Origin: JBAQMG01 sp049302575
Lineage (GTDB): Bacteria > Bacillota > Desulfitobacteriia > Desulfitobacteriales > Desulfitobacteriaceae
Assembly: GCA_049302575.1 (NCBI GenBank)
Contig: JBAQMG010000021.1
Coordinates: 1-35,798, forward strand
Reading direction: 5' to 3'
Length of the DNA: 35,798 bases
The notes beneath the pieces are model-generated. The model saw nothing but the letters and a program-made list of their open reading frames with translations. It was not told where the DNA came from and did not search any database. A program made the translations under genes and the position numbers. This document shows, piece by piece, positions 33,853 through 35,798 of this stretch. Numbering within the stretch: the stretch's first letter is position 1; each line of letters opens with the position of its first letter.

Positions 33853-33910
33853 CTAATAAGTAGAAGGACGTTTTTCTCATTTGAACAACGCGGCTACGAG
33901 GGACATCTTC

Positions 33911-33938
33911 ATGAATTATGCATTATGCATTATGCATT
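33911..33938. repeat. ATGCATAAT-type repeat at the deoC 3' end
   Basis: Three adjacent TTATGCA units follow a GAATTATGCAT variant. On the minus strand they encode the last residues and stop of deoC (LMHNA). It is the same repeat family as at 1478, 1861 and 18251. Confidence 0.75.
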
Positions 33939-34573
33939 AAATTAACCCCCGCGCTCGTACCGAGACGATCAGCCCCAGCTTCAATTAACTGTAAAGCCAA
34001 TTCTCTGGTCTTGATTCCGCCAGAGGCCTTAATCTTTACATCTCCGCCTATCCAGGCCTTGAGGTTGCGGACATCCTCAACCGTAGCTCCACCACCAGCA
34101 AAACCAGTTGACGTTTTAATAAAATCCGCTCCAACCTTAGTCACAATTTCTGCCGCCTGCTTTTTTTCATCCTCGGTTAAAAGTGCTGTTTCAATAATCA
34201 CCTTAATCATCAGACCACAGGAATGAGCGGCCTCTACTACCCTCCTCATATCTTGTTCGACTGCTTCCCAAGCAGCGGACTTGGCGCAACCAACATTCAT
34301 CACTAGGTCTACCTCTTTGGCGCCAAAAGCTTTGACAGCGAAGACCTCCTGAACCTTAACCTCAGTGAGCGTAGCCCCTAAAGGAAAACCGACCACTGCC
34401 GCCACTCCTACACCAGTACCATGTAAAATTTTAGCAGCAATCTTTACATAACAAGGATTAACGCAGACCGTAGCAAAATGATTGGTTTTCGCTTCGTGGC
34501 ATAAGTTGACAATTTCTCTCTCCGTGGCCTCTGCTTTCAATAAAGTATGATCAATCATCCCTGCAATATTCAT
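33923..34573 (-). CDS. deoC: Deoxyribose-phosphate aldolase
   Basis: 216 residues, a class I TIM-barrel aldolase that cleaves 2-deoxyribose-5-phosphate. The motifs are IDHTLLKAEAT, VCVNPCYV, FPLGATLTEVK, the Schiff-base Lys in GADFIKTSTGF, and KASGGIKT. The C-terminus normally continues GTSAGV..., but here the last residues NLMHNA come from the ATGCATAAT repeat, so the native end has been replaced. It lies 20 nt after era and, with cdd upstream, fits a nucleoside-salvage neighbourhood. AAGGAG precedes the ATG. Confidence 0.95.
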   Translation of the reverse strand: MNIAGMIDHTLLKAEATEREIVNLCHEAKTNHFATVCVNPCYVKIAAKILHGTGVGVAAVVGFPLGATLTEVKVQEVFAVKAFGAKEVDLVMNVGCAKSAAWEAVEQDMRRVVEAAHSCGLMIKVIIETALLTEDEKKQAAEIVTKVGADFIKTSTGFAGGGATVEDVRNLKAWIGGDVKIKASGGIKTRELALQLIEAGADRLGTSAGVNLMHNA

Positions 34574-34593
34574 TTTTTCACTCTCCTTATGAC

Positions 34594-35520
34594 TTACGAA
34601 CGATCTCGGTTATAACCAAACTCCTTCAAAGAATCCGGCTTGTTTCTCCAATCCTTCTTGACCTTAACCCAGAGTTCTAAGAAAACTTTGCTGCCCAACA
34701 AAGTCTCAATATCTTGGCGAGCTAAAGTACCAATCTCTTTCAGCATTTGACCCTTTTGTCCAATAATGATCCCTTTTTGGGAATCCCTTTCGACAATGAT
34801 CTGGGCTCTTATTTTAACCAAAGATCGCTTCTCCTCTACCTCCTCGATGATTACGGCAATAGAATGGGGAACTTCATCCCTTGTTAAATCAAGTACCTTT
34901 TCTCTGATAAGCTCAGCCATAATAAAACGTTCTGGTTGATCAGTGAGCTCATCTGTTGGATAATACAGTGGACCCTCAGGGATCTGATTATAAAGTACTT
35001 TTAAAAGTTCCTCAGTATTTTCTCCGTTTTTAGCTGAAATCGGAACCACGGCCAGAAAGTCTACCAGCTTTGCGTATTTCTCGATACTTTGCATCAATTG
35101 ATCTTTGGTTACTAAATCAAGCTTATTTAAAGCCAAGACGCAGGGCGTACTGGACTGTTTAATCATCTCTATGACATATTCTTCACCCGGACCATAGGTA
35201 GCTGAAGCGTCAACGACATAGACAATAACATCGACTTCACGAATCGAGTCTTTGGCAGCTCCGGTCATAAACTCTCCAAGTTTATGTTTCGGTTTATGTA
35301 CCCCTGGAGTATCCAGAAATACGATCTGACCTCTTTCCTCTGTGAGTATACACTGTATCTTATTACGGGTAGTCTGAGGCTTGTCCGACATGATTAAAAC
35401 TTTTTGCCCCAACAAATGATTAAGTAACGTCGATTTTCCAGCATTCGGTCTACCGATCACTGCTACAAAGCCGGAACGAAATCCTTTAGGTAAATTTGCT
35501 TGTTTCAAGTAAAGTCCCAC
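34594..35520 (-). CDS. era: GTPase Era
   Basis: 308 residues. The G1 motif is GRPNAGKST, the switch region contains PQTTRNKI, G3 is DTPGVH and G4 is NKLD. The C-terminal KH domain has IIIGQKGQMLKEIG and LELWVKVKKDWR. Era binds the 3' end of 16S rRNA during 30S assembly. The GTG start at 35520 is only 2 nt from AAAGG, so a slightly later start is possible. It follows cdd by 5 nt. Confidence 0.97.
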   Translation of the reverse strand: MGLYLKQANLPKGFRSGFVAVIGRPNAGKSTLLNHLLGQKVLIMSDKPQTTRNKIQCILTEERGQIVFLDTPGVHKPKHKLGEFMTGAAKDSIREVDVIVYVVDASATYGPGEEYVIEMIKQSSTPCVLALNKLDLVTKDQLMQSIEKYAKLVDFLAVVPISAKNGENTEELLKVLYNQIPEGPLYYPTDELTDQPERFIMAELIREKVLDLTRDEVPHSIAVIIEEVEEKRSLVKIRAQIIVERDSQKGIIIGQKGQMLKEIGTLARQDIETLLGSKVFLELWVKVKKDWRNKPDSLKEFGYNRDRS

Positions 35521-35525
35521 TTCCT

Positions 35526-35798
35526 TTATAAAAACTCCGGTCCAAAAGAATCCGGCAATAATTGCGATAATTTCGTCACCTTAGTCTCTCCCTGTCCATT
35601 AATAAGTATAACTGAACAATTCAAGGCAAACTCGCGCATAACCTGACGACACGCCCCACAGGGTGAAGGAAAGACCTTTTGAGGAACATAGATTGCTATA
35701 CTTTCTAATTGCTGCTCACCTTTGGCTATTGCTTGAAAGATGGCATTGCGTTCTGCGCAGATCGTCAAACCGTAACTAGCATTCTCCACATTACAGCC
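35526..35798 (-). CDS. cdd: Cytidine deaminase, 3' part (runs off the window)
   Basis: The last about 90 residues of a homotetrameric cytidine deaminase. The zinc site is visible as CAERNAIF (CAE motif) and PCGACRQVM (PCxxC). The preceding NVENASYG is also typical. The 5' end lies outside the window. The order cdd-era is conserved in Firmicutes. Confidence 0.95.
   Translation of the reverse strand, partial: GCNVENASYGLTICAERNAIFQAIAKGEQQLESIAIYVPQKVFPSPCGACRQVMREFALNCSVILINGQGETKVTKLSQLLPDSFGPEFL

Overview
The window looks like chromosome from a spore-forming, low-to-mid GC Firmicute of class Clostridia, probably Peptococcaceae (Desulfosporosinus/Desulfitobacterium-like). The evidence is the conserved gene neighbourhood cdd-era-deoC / recO / glyQ-glyS / ccpN-like / PPDK regulator-ppdK / dnaG-sigA / trmK-nif3, a glycyl T-box, a GerMN lipoprotein of the spore-formation kind, and the two-subunit glycyl-tRNA synthetase. 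The genus is inferred from memory of family context, not from a search.

Layout, left to right. (1) 1-2.7 kb: an unrecognised ORF tail, then nif3/yqfO and trmK on the minus strand, separated by a roughly 400-bp structured element bounded by inverted repeats. (2) 2.8-12.75 kb: a genomic island lodged in the 3' half of tRNA-Val(CAC). It has direct repeats at both ends, tandem 12-bp putative integrase arm sites inside both ends, a catalytic-domain-only tyrosine integrase, a broken C39-type peptidase of the kind carried by conjugative elements, a RelE/Phd-like toxin-antitoxin pair, and a complete four-gene Wadjet-like (JetABCD/MksBEFG-like) SMC plasmid-defence operon. A strong three-way-junction fold (3199-3312) lies just downstream of the operon. 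(3) 12.7-13.5 kb: tRNA operon Asn-Met/Ile2-Glu-Val with its own near-consensus promoter. (4) 13.5-16.5 kb: dnaG-sigA. (5) 16.9-19.5 kb, plus strand: GerMN lipoprotein, HD-domain phosphohydrolase with a possible structured leader, and a cystathionine gamma-synthase-family enzyme. (6) 19.6-28.5 kb, minus strand: recO and a DUF4342-like gene; T-box-controlled glyQS; CBS-domain repressor, PPDK regulatory protein and PPDK. (7) 28.6-33.9 kb: accessory insert between recO and deoC-era, with a doubly deleted Uma2 gene, a GC-richer Old-Yellow-Enzyme reductase plus MFS transporter operon, a decayed AAA/DUF4143 ATPase and a 127-bp inverted-repeat element. (8) 33.9-35.8 kb: deoC, era and the 3' end of cdd.

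How it works together: the housekeeping blocks cover DNA replication initiation (primase), the main sigma factor, glycyl-tRNA charging under T-box control, PEP/pyruvate interconversion with its bifunctional kinase/phosphorylase regulator, and DNA repair. The most notable content is the Wadjet-like operon: SMC ATPase, kleisin-like JetA, KITE-like JetB and a Toprim nuclease JetD. It sits on an element that has lost its own integrase N-terminus, so a plasmid-clearing system is carried by a fossil integrative element. A dispersed ATGCATAAT-type repeat also shapes the ends of several host genes; two end in the same repeat-encoded tail, LMHNA.
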